A stretch of DNA of 64,000 nt from Nocardioides sp. JS614 (GTDB lineage: Bacteria > Actinomycetota > Actinomycetes > Propionibacteriales > Nocardioidaceae). Numbering within the stretch: position 1 is the first letter of the stretch; every line of letters begins with the position of its first letter. Below, one piece after another: positions 16,723-24,143 of this stretch. The translations under genes and the position numbers were made by a program. The notes below the pieces were generated by a model. It did not search any database and had not been told where the DNA came from. It was given only the letters and a program-made list of their open reading frames with translations. The DNA lies in the NCBI RefSeq assembly GCF_000015265.1, contig NC_008699.1:434001-498000 (forward strand). The letters are read 5' to 3'.

Positions 16723-17823
16723 GTGGTCCGACGGGTCCGTCTCGGGCGCCGCGATGCGTCCCGGCGCGCCCGCAGGTGGGCGGGCCCGCCGCCGCTGCTG
16801 CTCGTCGCCACGCTGATCGGCTTCCTGGTCGCGCCGCTGGTCGGTCACCAGCCCGAGCCGCCGCCGGCGGCGCGGATCGCGGCCCACGTCACCGCCCCGG
16901 GCGCCCGCGACTCGGTGCTCACGGCGTCGCCCACGCACCCGCGGGCGGTCGCCGACCGGCCGCCGCGCCAGCGGGTCCTGAGTGCCGCGCCCTCCCGTGC
17001 CGGGCACGCCGCGGGCGCGGGCCTGCGGCCGGTGCGGCTCAAACGCGTGCACATCGGCGTCGCGAGCATGAACATGTACCGCAAGCTGAGCCCGGCGCAG
17101 GCCGCACACGACGCCCGCCGGCTGACCCGCCGGCCCGGCCTGGACGTGGTGGGCTGGCAGGAGGCCGACCGGTTCGGCCGGGTGCTCCACTCGCTGCCGG
17201 GCTGGGACACCAAGACCTTCCCGTTCGGCCGCCGCAACTCCGAGATCGCGGTCTCCTGGCGGCGCTCGGAGTTCGCGCTGGTCTCGGCTCGCCAGCGTCA
17301 GGTCGCGCAGGGTGTGAGCTGGCGGGACGGCCGCTACCCGTTCGGCAACCGGATGGTCGGCGTGGTCACCCTCCGGCACCGCGACACCGGCCGGCTGCTG
17401 ACCGTGGTCGACGCGCACCTGCCGCAGGCCATCGAGGACCTGTCGCGCCCCGGGCGGTGGACGCCGACGATCAACGCCTACCGGGCCCGCAACCAGCTGG
17501 CCCGGATCGCGACGACCTGGCGCTCCGCCCCCGGCCGGTGGGTGGTCGGGACCGGCGACTACAACTTCGACGCGCGCGCCGACGCGCGGCACCGGCCCCG
17601 GGGCGGCCCGCGCCGGGCCCTGGCCGACACCGCGGTGTCGTCGTACCAGGCGCTGGGCGCCGACGTGGCGCCGACGTTCCCCTCGAACGGGCGCCGGATC
17701 GACTACGTGTACGTCGACCGCGCGGCCTACCGGGCCGAGCAGATGCGGTTCACGGGCCAGTGGGTGGTCGGCGGCTTCGCGAGCGACCACAACGCGCTGG
17801 TGACCCGGCTCGTGCTCAGCTGA
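16723..17823 (+). CDS. Membrane-anchored endonuclease/exonuclease/phosphatase (EEP) family protein
   Basis: A 366-residue protein: N-terminal membrane or signal segment (PPLLLVATLIGFLVAPLVG), a Pro/Ala/Arg-rich linker to about residue 105, then an EEP-fold domain with VVGWQEADRFG (catalytic Glu region), VVDAHLPQ, GTGDYNFDARAD and the C-terminal FASDHNALVTRL (Asp-His). Members cleave phosphodiester bonds in nucleic acids, lipids or inositol phosphates; the substrate here is unknown but extracytoplasmic. GTG start preceded by AGGGGAAG. Its last 8 bp overlap the convergent HxlR gene. Confidence 0.78.
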   Translation: MVRRVRLGRRDASRRARRWAGPPPLLLVATLIGFLVAPLVGHQPEPPPAARIAAHVTAPGARDSVLTASPTHPRAVADRPPRQRVLSAAPSRAGHAAGAGLRPVRLKRVHIGVASMNMYRKLSPAQAAHDARRLTRRPGLDVVGWQEADRFGRVLHSLPGWDTKTFPFGRRNSEIAVSWRRSEFALVSARQRQVAQGVSWRDGRYPFGNRMVGVVTLRHRDTGRLLTVVDAHLPQAIEDLSRPGRWTPTINAYRARNQLARIATTWRSAPGRWVVGTGDYNFDARADARHRPRGGPRRALADTAVSSYQALGADVAPTFPSNGRRIDYVYVDRAAYRAEQMRFTGQWVVGGFASDHNALVTRLVLS

Positions 17824-18163
17824 CCGCCACCCGGGGGCCGACCCGGGCCTGGGCCCAGCGCACCAGCGGCGCCAGGTGCGCAGCGGCGGCGCGCCCGTCG
17901 TCGGTGAGGGAGTACTCCACGTGCGGCGGCACCACCGGCAGCGCGGTACGCCGTACCAGCCCGTCGGCCTCGAGCACCTGGAGGGTCTGGATCAACATCT
18001 TCTCGCTGACCCCGGCGATCTCGCGCTTGAGCTCGCTCCAGCGCAGCGTCCGGTCGTCGAGCGTGAGCAGCACGAGCACGCCCCACTTGCTGGTCACGTG
18101 CTCGACGAGCAGGCGGGTGTCGGGGCAGTCGGTGTCGAGCTGGAGGTCGCGGACGAACGGCAC
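17816..18163 (-). CDS. HxlR-family transcriptional regulator with N-terminal redox-type cysteine (QorR-like)
   Basis: A 115-residue winged-helix regulator: DTDCPDTRLLVEHVTSKWG, then LRWSELKREIAGVSEKMLIQ (recognition region) and GLVRRTALPVVPPHVEYSLT. The single Cys next to the first helix is where QorR/YodB-type relatives sense quinones and thiol oxidants. GTG 18163 is chosen because -10 TAAGGT lies 8 nt upstream (leaderless) and the predicted operator lies just beyond it. Divergent from an NmrA/QorB-type oxidoreductase, the same pairing as ytfH-ytfG, so it probably represses both. Confidence 0.85.
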   Translation of the reverse strand: MPFVRDLQLDTDCPDTRLLVEHVTSKWGVLVLLTLDDRTLRWSELKREIAGVSEKMLIQTLQVLEADGLVRRTALPVVPPHVEYSLTDDGRAAAAHLAPLVRWAQARVGPRVAVS

Positions 18164-18180
18164 GACACCGAACCTTACCC

Positions 18181-18200
18181 GAAGGTGGGTACCCCACTTC
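18181..18200. promoter_or_regulatory. 20-bp dyad operator candidate for the HxlR regulator
   Basis: Twenty bases centred on GGTACC read GAAG..GGGTACCC..CTTC. They equal their reverse complement except for one swapped base pair in each arm. The site lies 17 bp from the regulator's start, just upstream of its -10 TAAGGT (18172-18177, minus strand), and 87 bp before the oxidoreductase start, so one dimer could control both directions. Confidence 0.6.
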
Positions 18201-18286
18201 AAAGTCAGTACTGGTTGCTGGGAAGGTGTCGGAGTCCGCGGTGGTTCAGGGGAACGACACCAGCACCCACCTTGGAAGGCCAGACC

Positions 18287-19144
18287 ATGTCGATCGTCAT
18301 CACCGGAGCCACCGGCCACCTCGGCCGCCTCGTCGTCGAGGCGCTGCTCGCGCGGGGAGCGGAGGGGATCGTGGCCACCGGCCGGTCCGTCGAGCGGCTC
18401 GCCGACCTCGCCGACCGGGGCGTGCGGGTCGAGCGACTCGACTTCGACGACGTCCCCGAGTCCGTGGACTGGCTGGGCGCGGGCGACGTGCTGCTGCTGG
18501 TCTCCGGCAGCGAGGTGGGGCAGCGGCTCCCGCAGCACCGCGCGGTCGTCGACCTCGCGGTCCGCGCCGGCGTACGCCGGATCGCGTACACGAGCGCGCC
18601 CGCTGCCGACGACACCACGCTCGCCGTCGCGCCCGAGCACGCGGCCACCGAGGCGATGATCCGCGAGAGCGGGCTGCCGTTCACGTTCCTGCGCAACGGC
18701 TGGTACACCGAGAACTACCTGCCCACCTTCGCGCAGGCGCGGGAGAGCGGGCTGGTCATCGGGAGCGCTGGTGAGGGCCGCGTGGCGAGCGCGCCGCGCT
18801 CGGACTTCGCCGAGGCCGCGGCGGTCGTGCTCACCACCGACGGCCACGAGGGCGCGGTCTACGAGCTCTTCGGCGACGCCGCCTGGACCTACGGCGAGCT
18901 CGCGGCGACCTTCGCGGACGTGCTCGGCCGCGAGGTGACCTACCGCTCGCTCACCCCGGAGGCGCATCGGGAGGCCCTGCTGGCCGCCGGTCTCGACGAG
19001 GGGACCGCCGGCTTCGTGGTCGCCCTCGACCAGGACATCGCCGCCGGGCTGCTCGGCCTCTCGACCGGGCACCTCGCGAAGCTGCTCGGCCGGCCCACGG
19101 TGCCGCTGCGCGACACGGTCAGCACCTGGGCCGCCCAGGACTGA
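18287..19144 (+). CDS. NmrA-family NAD(P)-binding oxidoreductase, quinone oxidoreductase 2 (QorB/YtfG)-like
   Basis: A 285-residue atypical SDR. Nucleotide loop VITGATGHLG at the N-terminus, RIAYTSAPAADDT in place of the catalytic Ser/Tyr region, and LPFTFLRNGWYTENYLP, typical of the NmrA/QorB branch that reduces quinones with NADPH. ATG 18287 has GGAAGG upstream. The divergent HxlR regulator and shared operator suggest induction by quinone or thiol stress. The 3' end runs into a 15-bp tandem repeat and overlaps the convergent methyltransferase gene by 26 bp. Confidence 0.85.
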   Translation: MSIVITGATGHLGRLVVEALLARGAEGIVATGRSVERLADLADRGVRVERLDFDDVPESVDWLGAGDVLLLVSGSEVGQRLPQHRAVVDLAVRAGVRRIAYTSAPAADDTTLAVAPEHAATEAMIRESGLPFTFLRNGWYTENYLPTFAQARESGLVIGSAGEGRVASAPRSDFAEAAAVVLTTDGHEGAVYELFGDAAWTYGELAATFADVLGREVTYRSLTPEAHREALLAAGLDEGTAGFVVALDQDIAAGLLGLSTGHLAKLLGRPTVPLRDTVSTWAAQD

Positions 19145-19985
19145 GCTGCCCAGGACTGAGCTGCCCAGGACTGAGCTGCTCGGGGCTGAGTCGCTCGGGG
19201 CTGAGTCGCTCGGGGTGGAGCCGCCCGATCACGACGTTGCCGTCGACGTCCGCGGCCGACGCGACGGTGACGTCGAGGCCCGCCGCGACGACGTGGGCGG
19301 CGGCCAGGTCGCGCTGGGCGGCGCTCGTCTCCACGAGCACCCGGCCACCGGGGGCGAGCCACGGCCGCGCCCCGGCGATCACCCGCCGGGCGACCTCGAG
19401 ACCGTCCGCGCCGCCGTCGAGCGCCACCCGGTGCTCGTGGTCGCGCGCCTCGGGCGGCATCGTCGCGATGGCGCCGGTCGGGACGTACGGCGCGTTTGCG
19501 ACCACGACCGCCACCCGCCCGCGCAGCTCGCCCGGCAGCGCGTCGTACAGGTCGCCCTCGTGGACCCGGTCGGGCGGCAGGTTCCGTCGGGCGCAGCGCA
19601 CCGCGGCCGGGTCGATGTCCGCTGCGTGCACCTCGGCGCCCGGGACCGCCGCGAGCAGTGCCACGCCGATGGCGCCGGTGCCGCAGCACAGGTCGACGGC
19701 GAGGTCGCCCGGCTCGAGCGCCCGGATCGCCCGGCGGGCCAGCAGCGTGGTGCGCAGCCGCGGCACGAACACCCCGGGCTCGACCGCGACGCGCAGCCCG
19801 AGGAACTCCGCGAACCCGAGCACCTGCTCCAGCGGCTCGCCGGCGACCCGGCGCGCGACCATCGCCGCCAGCGCGGCCTCGTCCCCGGCCTCGCGGGCGA
19901 GCAGCGCAGCCTCGTCCTCGGCGAACACGCACCCGGCGGCCCGCAAGGTCGCGACGAGGGCGTCGTCGGGAGCGGGACCGGCCAT
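19119..19985 (-). CDS. PrmC/HemK-related N5-glutamine methyltransferase paralogue with repeat-derived C-terminus
   Basis: A 288-residue SAM methyltransferase: SAM loop VDLCCGTGAIGVAL, acidic ADIDPAAV, and catalytic-loop NAPYVP in place of the NPPY of true PrmC. This fits the actinobacterial PrmC-related group rather than the release-factor enzyme itself. An N-terminal helical bundle region with EPLEQVLG is present. The last roughly 30 residues are a five-residue repeat (L-S-P-E/G-Q/R), encoded by a 15-bp tandem repeat, and look non-functional. ATG 19985 is divergent from the membrane-protein gene at 20002. Confidence 0.82.
   Translation of the reverse strand: MAGPAPDDALVATLRAAGCVFAEDEAALLAREAGDEAALAAMVARRVAGEPLEQVLGFAEFLGLRVAVEPGVFVPRLRTTLLARRAIRALEPGDLAVDLCCGTGAIGVALLAAVPGAEVHAADIDPAAVRCARRNLPPDRVHEGDLYDALPGELRGRVAVVVANAPYVPTGAIATMPPEARDHEHRVALDGGADGLEVARRVIAGARPWLAPGGRVLVETSAAQRDLAAAHVVAAGLDVTVASAADVDGNVVIGRLHPERLSPERLSPEQLSPGQLSPGQLSPGRPRC
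19126..19215. repeat. 15-bp tandem repeat, six units, spanning two convergent 3' ends
   Basis: Units CTGAGCTGCCCAGGA and CTGAGTCGCTCGGGG follow one another without spacers: 19126 (degenerate), 19141, 19156, 19171, 19186 and 19201. Adjacent units are nearly identical in pairs, a pattern of recent slippage. It holds the stop codon of the oxidoreductase on the plus strand and codes the tail of the methyltransferase on the minus strand. Confidence 0.9.
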
Positions 19986-20001
19986 GGTCGATGATGCTGC
20001 C

Positions 20002-20358
20002 ATGCCGAGCGTCAGCACCCAGATCACCTGGATCGTGGTCGGGTACGCCGCGCTCGTCGCCGTCCTGGCGGTGGTGGCCGCCCGGCGTGGCGAGCGCCCC
20101 GGCTGGCTCGACCAGATGGCGTGGATGCTCGAGGTGCTGCTCCTCGTGCGCGCGCTCGCGGGCCTGGGTCCCCTGCTGGGCGATGACCGACCCGACTCGA
20201 CCTCGACGTACGTCGGCTACCTGTTCGCCTCGGTGTGCGTGCTGCCGATCGCGATGCGCTCGGTCGCGGGGGACCGGGCGGCCTGGTCCTCCGCCGTGGT
20301 GGCCGTGGCCGCGGTCGCGGTCGGGGTGGTCGCCGTACGCCTGCAGATGACCGCATGA
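20002..20358 (+). CDS. Small integral membrane protein, unknown function
   Basis: A 118-residue protein with about four hydrophobic helices (ITWIVVGYAALVAVLAVVAA at the start, VVAVAAVAVGVVAV at the end) and no recognisable catalytic motif. The ATG is 16 bp from the start of the divergent methyltransferase. Its last 4 bp overlap the next membrane-protein gene (ATGA), so the two are likely subunits or partners. Family not recognised. Confidence 0.7.
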   Translation: MPSVSTQITWIVVGYAALVAVLAVVAARRGERPGWLDQMAWMLEVLLLVRALAGLGPLLGDDRPDSTSTYVGYLFASVCVLPIAMRSVAGDRAAWSSAVVAVAAVAVGVVAVRLQMTA

Positions 20359-20762
20359 GCGGCGATCGACGCAGCGGCCCGCACCAGGTGCTGCTGGCCC
20401 TCTACGCCCTGTTCACCCTGGCCGCCGGCGCCCGGTCGATCGTGCAGCTGACCACGCAGTACGACGAGGCGCCGGTCGCGTACTGGCTCTCGCTGGGCGC
20501 GGCGGTGACCTACGCCCTCGGGTGGTTCGCGATCCGGCAGGCGTCGGCCGGGCACACCGGCTTCGCGAGCGTGATGCTCCGGGTGGAGCTCGGCGGGGTC
20601 GTCGGGGTCGGGACGCTGAGCCTGGCCGTGCGCGACTGGTTCCCCGACGCCTCGGTCTGGTCCGACTACGGTATCGGCTACGGCTTCGTGCCGGCGGCGC
20701 TCCCCGTCGCGGGGCTGCTCTGGCTGCGCCGGCAGAAGCGGCCGGCCCTCGCCGCTGACTGA
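20355..20762 (+). CDS. Small integral membrane protein, unknown function (coupled to the preceding gene)
   Basis: A 135-residue, four-helix membrane protein (VLLALYALFTLAAGARSIVQ, VAYWLSLGAAVTYALGWFAI, a conserved-looking GIGYGFVPAALPVAG, and a basic tail RRQKRP). The start overlaps the upstream stop, showing co-translation. Its stop codon abuts the KstR-like operator of the downstream oxidoreductase gene. No family recognised. Confidence 0.7.
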   Translation: MSGDRRSGPHQVLLALYALFTLAAGARSIVQLTTQYDEAPVAYWLSLGAAVTYALGWFAIRQASAGHTGFASVMLRVELGGVVGVGTLSLAVRDWFPDASVWSDYGIGYGFVPAALPVAGLLWLRRQKRPALAAD

Positions 20763-20777
20763 AACGTGTTCTAGATT
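20760..20777 (+). promoter_or_regulatory. KstR-like operator over a leaderless -10 box
   Basis: TGAAACGTGTTCTA (20760-20773) fits the KstR consensus TNNAACNNGTTNNA. It overlaps the -10 hexamer TAGATT (20772-20777), which ends 6 nt before the ATG at 20784, the spacing of leaderless actinobacterial promoters. A repressor here would block polymerase directly. Confidence 0.65.
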
Positions 20778-20783
20778 GCCGTC

Positions 20784-21962
20784 ATGACCGCCGACGTCTT
20801 CGCCCCGACCACCCTGGGTCCGGTGCGGCTGCGCAACCGGACGGTGAAGGCGGCGACCTTCGAGGGCCGGGCGCCGCACGGGCAGGTGACCGACGAGCTG
20901 ATCGACTACCACCTCGCGGTGACCCACGGCGGCGTCGGGCTGACCACCGTCGCCTACCTCGCGGTCGCGCCGGAGGGGCGCACGCACCGCGAGCAGATCG
21001 TCGTGGGCGAGCCGACGCTCGCGGGGCTGACCCGGCTCGCGGACGCGATCCACGAGTCGGGTGCCGCGATCGCGGGTCAGGTCGGACACGCCGGGCCGGT
21101 GGCCAACGGCCGCTCGAACGGCGTCAAGGCGATCAGCGCCAGCCGGATGCCGAGCCCGCTGTCGATGCAGCTGATCCGCTCGGCGACCGAGGCGGACCTG
21201 ACCCGGGTCACCAAGGCGTACGTCGCCGCCTCGCGGCTGCTGGTCCGGGCCGGCTTCGACGTGCTCGAGCTGCACATGGCCCACAGCTACCTGATCTCCT
21301 CCTTCCTCGCGCCCGGGCTGAACCGCCGCAAGGACGGCTGGGGCGGCTCGCTGGCGAACCGAGCGCGGCTGGGCCGCCAGGTCGCCCGCGCCGTACGTGA
21401 CGAGATCGGGTCGGACGCCGCGATCACCGCGAAGGTCAGCGTCGGCGACGGGTTCCGCGGTGGCGTGACGACCGACGAGGGGATCGAGTACGCGCAGCTG
21501 CTCGAGGCCGACGGCACCCTCGACGCGCTGCAGCTCAGCGGCGGCTCGTCGCTCATGAACCCGATGTACCTGTTCCGCGGCGAGGCCCCGGTCCGGGAGT
21601 TCGCGGCCACGATGCCGCTCGTCGTCCGTCTCGGGATGAAGACCCCGGTGGGCCAGAGCTTCCTCAAGGCCTACCCGTTCGAGGAGGCGTACTTCCGGGA
21701 GAAGGCGCTGCGGTTCCGGGAGGCCGTGTCGATGCCGCTGATGCTGCTCGGCGGCATCAACCGGCTCGCGACCATGGAGCAGGCGATGGCCGAGGGCTTC
21801 GACTTCGTCGCCATGGGCCGCGCCCTGCTCCGCGAGCCCGACCTGGTCGACCGACTCCAGTCCGGCCGAGCCACCGCCGGCGTGTGCATCCACTGCAACC
21901 GCTGCATGCCCACCATCTACTCCGGCACTCGCTGCCCGGTGATCGCCCCCGAGCCGGCCTGA
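20784..21962 (+). CDS. FMN-dependent NADH:flavin oxidoreductase (Old Yellow Enzyme / 2,4-dienoyl-CoA reductase N-terminal type)
   Basis: A 392-residue TIM-barrel flavoenzyme: LGPVRLRNRTVKAA at the start, GQVGHAGP substrate loop, FDVLELHMAHSYLISSFLAPGLNRR core, phosphate-binding GGINRL and FVAMGRALLREPDL. The C-terminal cysteine cluster CIHCNRC is like the iron-sulfur ligand region of dienoyl-CoA reductases, but the FAD/NAD domain that follows in those is absent. It probably reduces a double bond in an unsaturated acyl-CoA or steroid-like ring. The KstR-like operator and leaderless promoter link it to the gene at 22145. Confidence 0.85.
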   Translation: MTADVFAPTTLGPVRLRNRTVKAATFEGRAPHGQVTDELIDYHLAVTHGGVGLTTVAYLAVAPEGRTHREQIVVGEPTLAGLTRLADAIHESGAAIAGQVGHAGPVANGRSNGVKAISASRMPSPLSMQLIRSATEADLTRVTKAYVAASRLLVRAGFDVLELHMAHSYLISSFLAPGLNRRKDGWGGSLANRARLGRQVARAVRDEIGSDAAITAKVSVGDGFRGGVTTDEGIEYAQLLEADGTLDALQLSGGSSLMNPMYLFRGEAPVREFAATMPLVVRLGMKTPVGQSFLKAYPFEEAYFREKALRFREAVSMPLMLLGGINRLATMEQAMAEGFDFVAMGRALLREPDLVDRLQSGRATAGVCIHCNRCMPTIYSGTRCPVIAPEPA

Positions 21963-21982
21963 GCCGCCCCGCGCTGGCCTGG

Positions 21983-22072
21983 CGGTTTCCCCGGTTCACC
22001 GGGGATGTTGGAACTTCTGGCCCGAAGTTTCGGCCCAACAGTTCCGGTTTCCCCGGTTAACCGGGGAAACCG
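21983..22072. repeat. 90-bp three-hairpin palindromic repeat, copy 1
   Basis: Starts CGGTTTCCCCGG and ends CCGGGGAAACCG. Each end folds on itself (the right end is an almost perfect 28-bp palindrome around TTAA), and a third inverted repeat (CCGAA..TTCGG) lies in the middle. By hand alignment it matches the copy at 35312 at 87 of 90 positions. It lies 20 bp after the flavoenzyme stop and before the next operator. Confidence 0.92.
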
Positions 22073-22118
22073 ACGGCGCCGGACGACGCGAGGCCGCCCG
22101 CCTCGCCCTTCCCACGGA

Positions 22119-22138
22119 TCTAGAACATGTTCTAGATT
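22119..22138 (+). promoter_or_regulatory. Perfect 18-bp KstR-like operator over a leaderless -10 box
   Basis: 22119-22136 is an exact palindrome centred on AACATGTT and contains TAGAACATGTTCTA, fitting TNNAACNNGTTNNA. It overlaps -10 TAGATT (22133-22138), 6 nt before the ATG at 22145. The layout is identical to the site before the flavoenzyme, so both genes are expected to answer to the same TetR-family repressor. Confidence 0.7.
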
Positions 22139-22144
22139 GCCCGC

Positions 22145-23266
22145 ATGGTCTCCACAGGTTCGGCCACCGAGCGCACGCCACCTCGCCCGCCGCTGAGGGT
22201 CGTCGTCTGGTCCACCGGGACCGTCGGACGGCACGCGATCGCGGGCATCGACGCCCATCCCGACCTCGAGCTGGTCGGGGTGTGGGTCTCCAACCCGGAC
22301 AAGGCCGGCAAGGACGCCGGCGAGCTGGCCGGCCTCGGCCGTGAGCTGGGGGTGTGCGCCACCACGGACAAGCAGCAGCTGCTGGCGCTGCGACCCGACG
22401 CGATCGTGCACACCGCGATGACCGACGACCGGGTCTTCGAGGCGATCGACGACCTCGTCGACTTCCTCGAGGCGGGCGTCAACGTCACCTCGAGCGGGCC
22501 GGTGCTGCTGCAGTGGCCGGAGCAGATCCTGCCGCCCGAGCTGATGGAGCGGATCACCAAGGCCGGTGAGCGCACCGGCGCCAGCCTGCACGTCAACGGC
22601 ATCGACCCCGGCTTCGCCAACGACGTGCTGCCGCTGACCCTGACCAGCCTGAGTCAGCGCATCGACGAGGTGCGGGTGATGGAGATCTGCGACTACTCGA
22701 CCTACTACCAGCCGGTCGTCATGAACGACCTGTTCGGGTTCGGCAAGCCGATGGACCAGCCCGGGTTCCTGTTCGCACCCGGCGTCTTGTCCATGGCCTG
22801 GGGCAGCGTGGTCCGGCAGCTCGCGGCCGGCCTCGGGATCACCCTGGACGAGCCGCTGACCGAGGACGTCGACCGCCGGCCCGCGGAGGTCGACACGACG
22901 AGCGTCTCGGGGGACGTCGCCGCCGGCACCATGGGCGCGGTCCGGTTCCAGGTGATCGGCAAGGTCGACGGCGTCCCGCGCGTCGTGCTCGACCACATCA
23001 CCCGGACCGCGCCGGACCAGGTGCCCGAGTGGCCGACGCCGCCGGACGGCGACGGCTGCTACCGGGTCGTCGTCACGGGCGAGCCGTTCCTGCAGCTCGA
23101 CCTCACCCACCACGGGGAGAACGGCGACCACAACGTCTCGGGGATGATCGTCACCGCCCAGCGGATCGTGAACGCCGTCCCCGCGGTCGTCGCATCCCCC
23201 GGCGGGCTGGTCACCGCGCTCGACCTCCCGCTCGTGACCGGTACGGGCCTGGTGAGCCGCGCATGA
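22145..23266 (+). CDS. Dihydrodipicolinate-reductase-like NAD(P)-binding protein
   Basis: A 373-residue protein with a DapB-type Rossmann N-terminus (VVVWSTGTVGRHAI, then HPDLELVGVWVSN), SSGPVLLQWPEQ and LHVNGIDPGFANDVLP. It is far longer than DapB (about 250) and lacks its catalytic signature, so it is not a lysine gene. Mycobacterial homologues of this type sit beside SDR genes and are of unknown function. Expressed from a leaderless promoter under a KstR-like operator and followed by an SDR and a metallo-hydrolase, so a role in lipid or steroid breakdown is inferred. Confidence 0.78.
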   Translation: MVSTGSATERTPPRPPLRVVVWSTGTVGRHAIAGIDAHPDLELVGVWVSNPDKAGKDAGELAGLGRELGVCATTDKQQLLALRPDAIVHTAMTDDRVFEAIDDLVDFLEAGVNVTSSGPVLLQWPEQILPPELMERITKAGERTGASLHVNGIDPGFANDVLPLTLTSLSQRIDEVRVMEICDYSTYYQPVVMNDLFGFGKPMDQPGFLFAPGVLSMAWGSVVRQLAAGLGITLDEPLTEDVDRRPAEVDTTSVSGDVAAGTMGAVRFQVIGKVDGVPRVVLDHITRTAPDQVPEWPTPPDGDGCYRVVVTGEPFLQLDLTHHGENGDHNVSGMIVTAQRIVNAVPAVVASPGGLVTALDLPLVTGTGLVSRA

Positions 23267-23321
23267 GCCACTTCGCCCCCCGAGATCGCTCGCTGCGCTC
23301 CCGATTCCGCGGAGGCCCCGA
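23267..23321. repeat. REP-like GC-rich insertion between catabolic genes
   Basis: The 55-bp gap contains CGAGATCGCTCGCTGCGCTC followed by CCGATTCCGCGG, the same GCTCGCTGCGCTC word in inverse form as the GAGCGAAGCGAG words at the panC 3' end. It ends in GGAGG, which supplies the ribosome-binding site for the next gene. Too degenerate to delimit exactly. Confidence 0.5.
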
Positions 23322-24134
23322 ATGATCCTCGACCGCTTCTCGACCGAGGGCCAGGTCGCGATCGTCACCGGCGCCGGCCGCGGCCTCGGCGCCGCCACCG
23401 CCGTCGCGCTCGCCGAGGCCGGCTCGGACGTGCTGATCTCCGCCCGCACCGAGCGCCAGCTCGACCAGGTCGCCGAGCGGATCCGGGCCACCGGCCGGCG
23501 CGCGCTCGTGGTCGCCGCGGACCTCAGCGACCTCGACGCGGTCGCCGGCCTCGCGCAGACGGCGTACGACGAGCTCGGCCGGCTCGACACGGTCGTGAAC
23601 AACGTCGGCGGCACGTTCCCGAACGCGTTCCTCGACACCAGCAACGAGTTCCTCAACGAGGCGTTCGCCTTCAACGTCACCACCGCGCATGCGCTCACCC
23701 GCGCGGCGGTGCCGCTGATGCTGAGGGACGCCGGATCGGTGGCGGACGCGCAGAAGAGCGTCGTCACGATCAGCTCGATGATGGGCCGCACCGCCGATCG
23801 CGGCTTCATCGCCTACGGCACCGCCAAGGCCGCGCTCGCGCACTGGACGAGGATGGCGGCCCAGGACCTCGCGCCGCGGATCCGCGTCAACGGCATCTAC
23901 GTCGGGTCGATCATGACCAGCGCGCTGGAGTACGTCGCCGGCCGGCCGGAGCTGATGAGCCAGCTCGAGACGAAGACCCCGCTCGGGCGCGTCGGCGAGC
24001 CCGAGGACATCGCGGCCGGCGTCGTCTACCTCGCCTCGCGGGCCGGGCAGTATGTGACCGGCAAGCTGCTCGAGATCGACGGCGGCATCCAGCAGCCGAC
24101 CCTCGACCTCGGGTTCCCCGACGTCGGGTCGTAG
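23322..24134 (+). CDS. Short-chain dehydrogenase/reductase
   Basis: A 270-residue classical SDR: cofactor loop TGAGRGLG, NNVGG, catalytic Ser in VVTISSMMG, Tyr-Lys in IAYGTAKAAL, and a C-terminal GKLLEIDGGIQQP, like 3-oxoacyl or hydroxysteroid reductases. ATG 23322 follows GGAGG. It belongs with the KstR-like-operator gene upstream and the MBL-fold gene 9 bp downstream. Substrate unknown, probably an acyl-CoA or ring alcohol. Confidence 0.88.
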   Translation: MILDRFSTEGQVAIVTGAGRGLGAATAVALAEAGSDVLISARTERQLDQVAERIRATGRRALVVAADLSDLDAVAGLAQTAYDELGRLDTVVNNVGGTFPNAFLDTSNEFLNEAFAFNVTTAHALTRAAVPLMLRDAGSVADAQKSVVTISSMMGRTADRGFIAYGTAKAALAHWTRMAAQDLAPRIRVNGIYVGSIMTSALEYVAGRPELMSQLETKTPLGRVGEPEDIAAGVVYLASRAGQYVTGKLLEIDGGIQQPTLDLGFPDVGS

Positions 24135-24143
24135 GGTCCGTGC

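Noticed and set aside
19126..19215. Possible CRISPR or iteron array
   Set aside because: Units are head-to-tail without spacers and are read as codons; no replication or cas gene is near.
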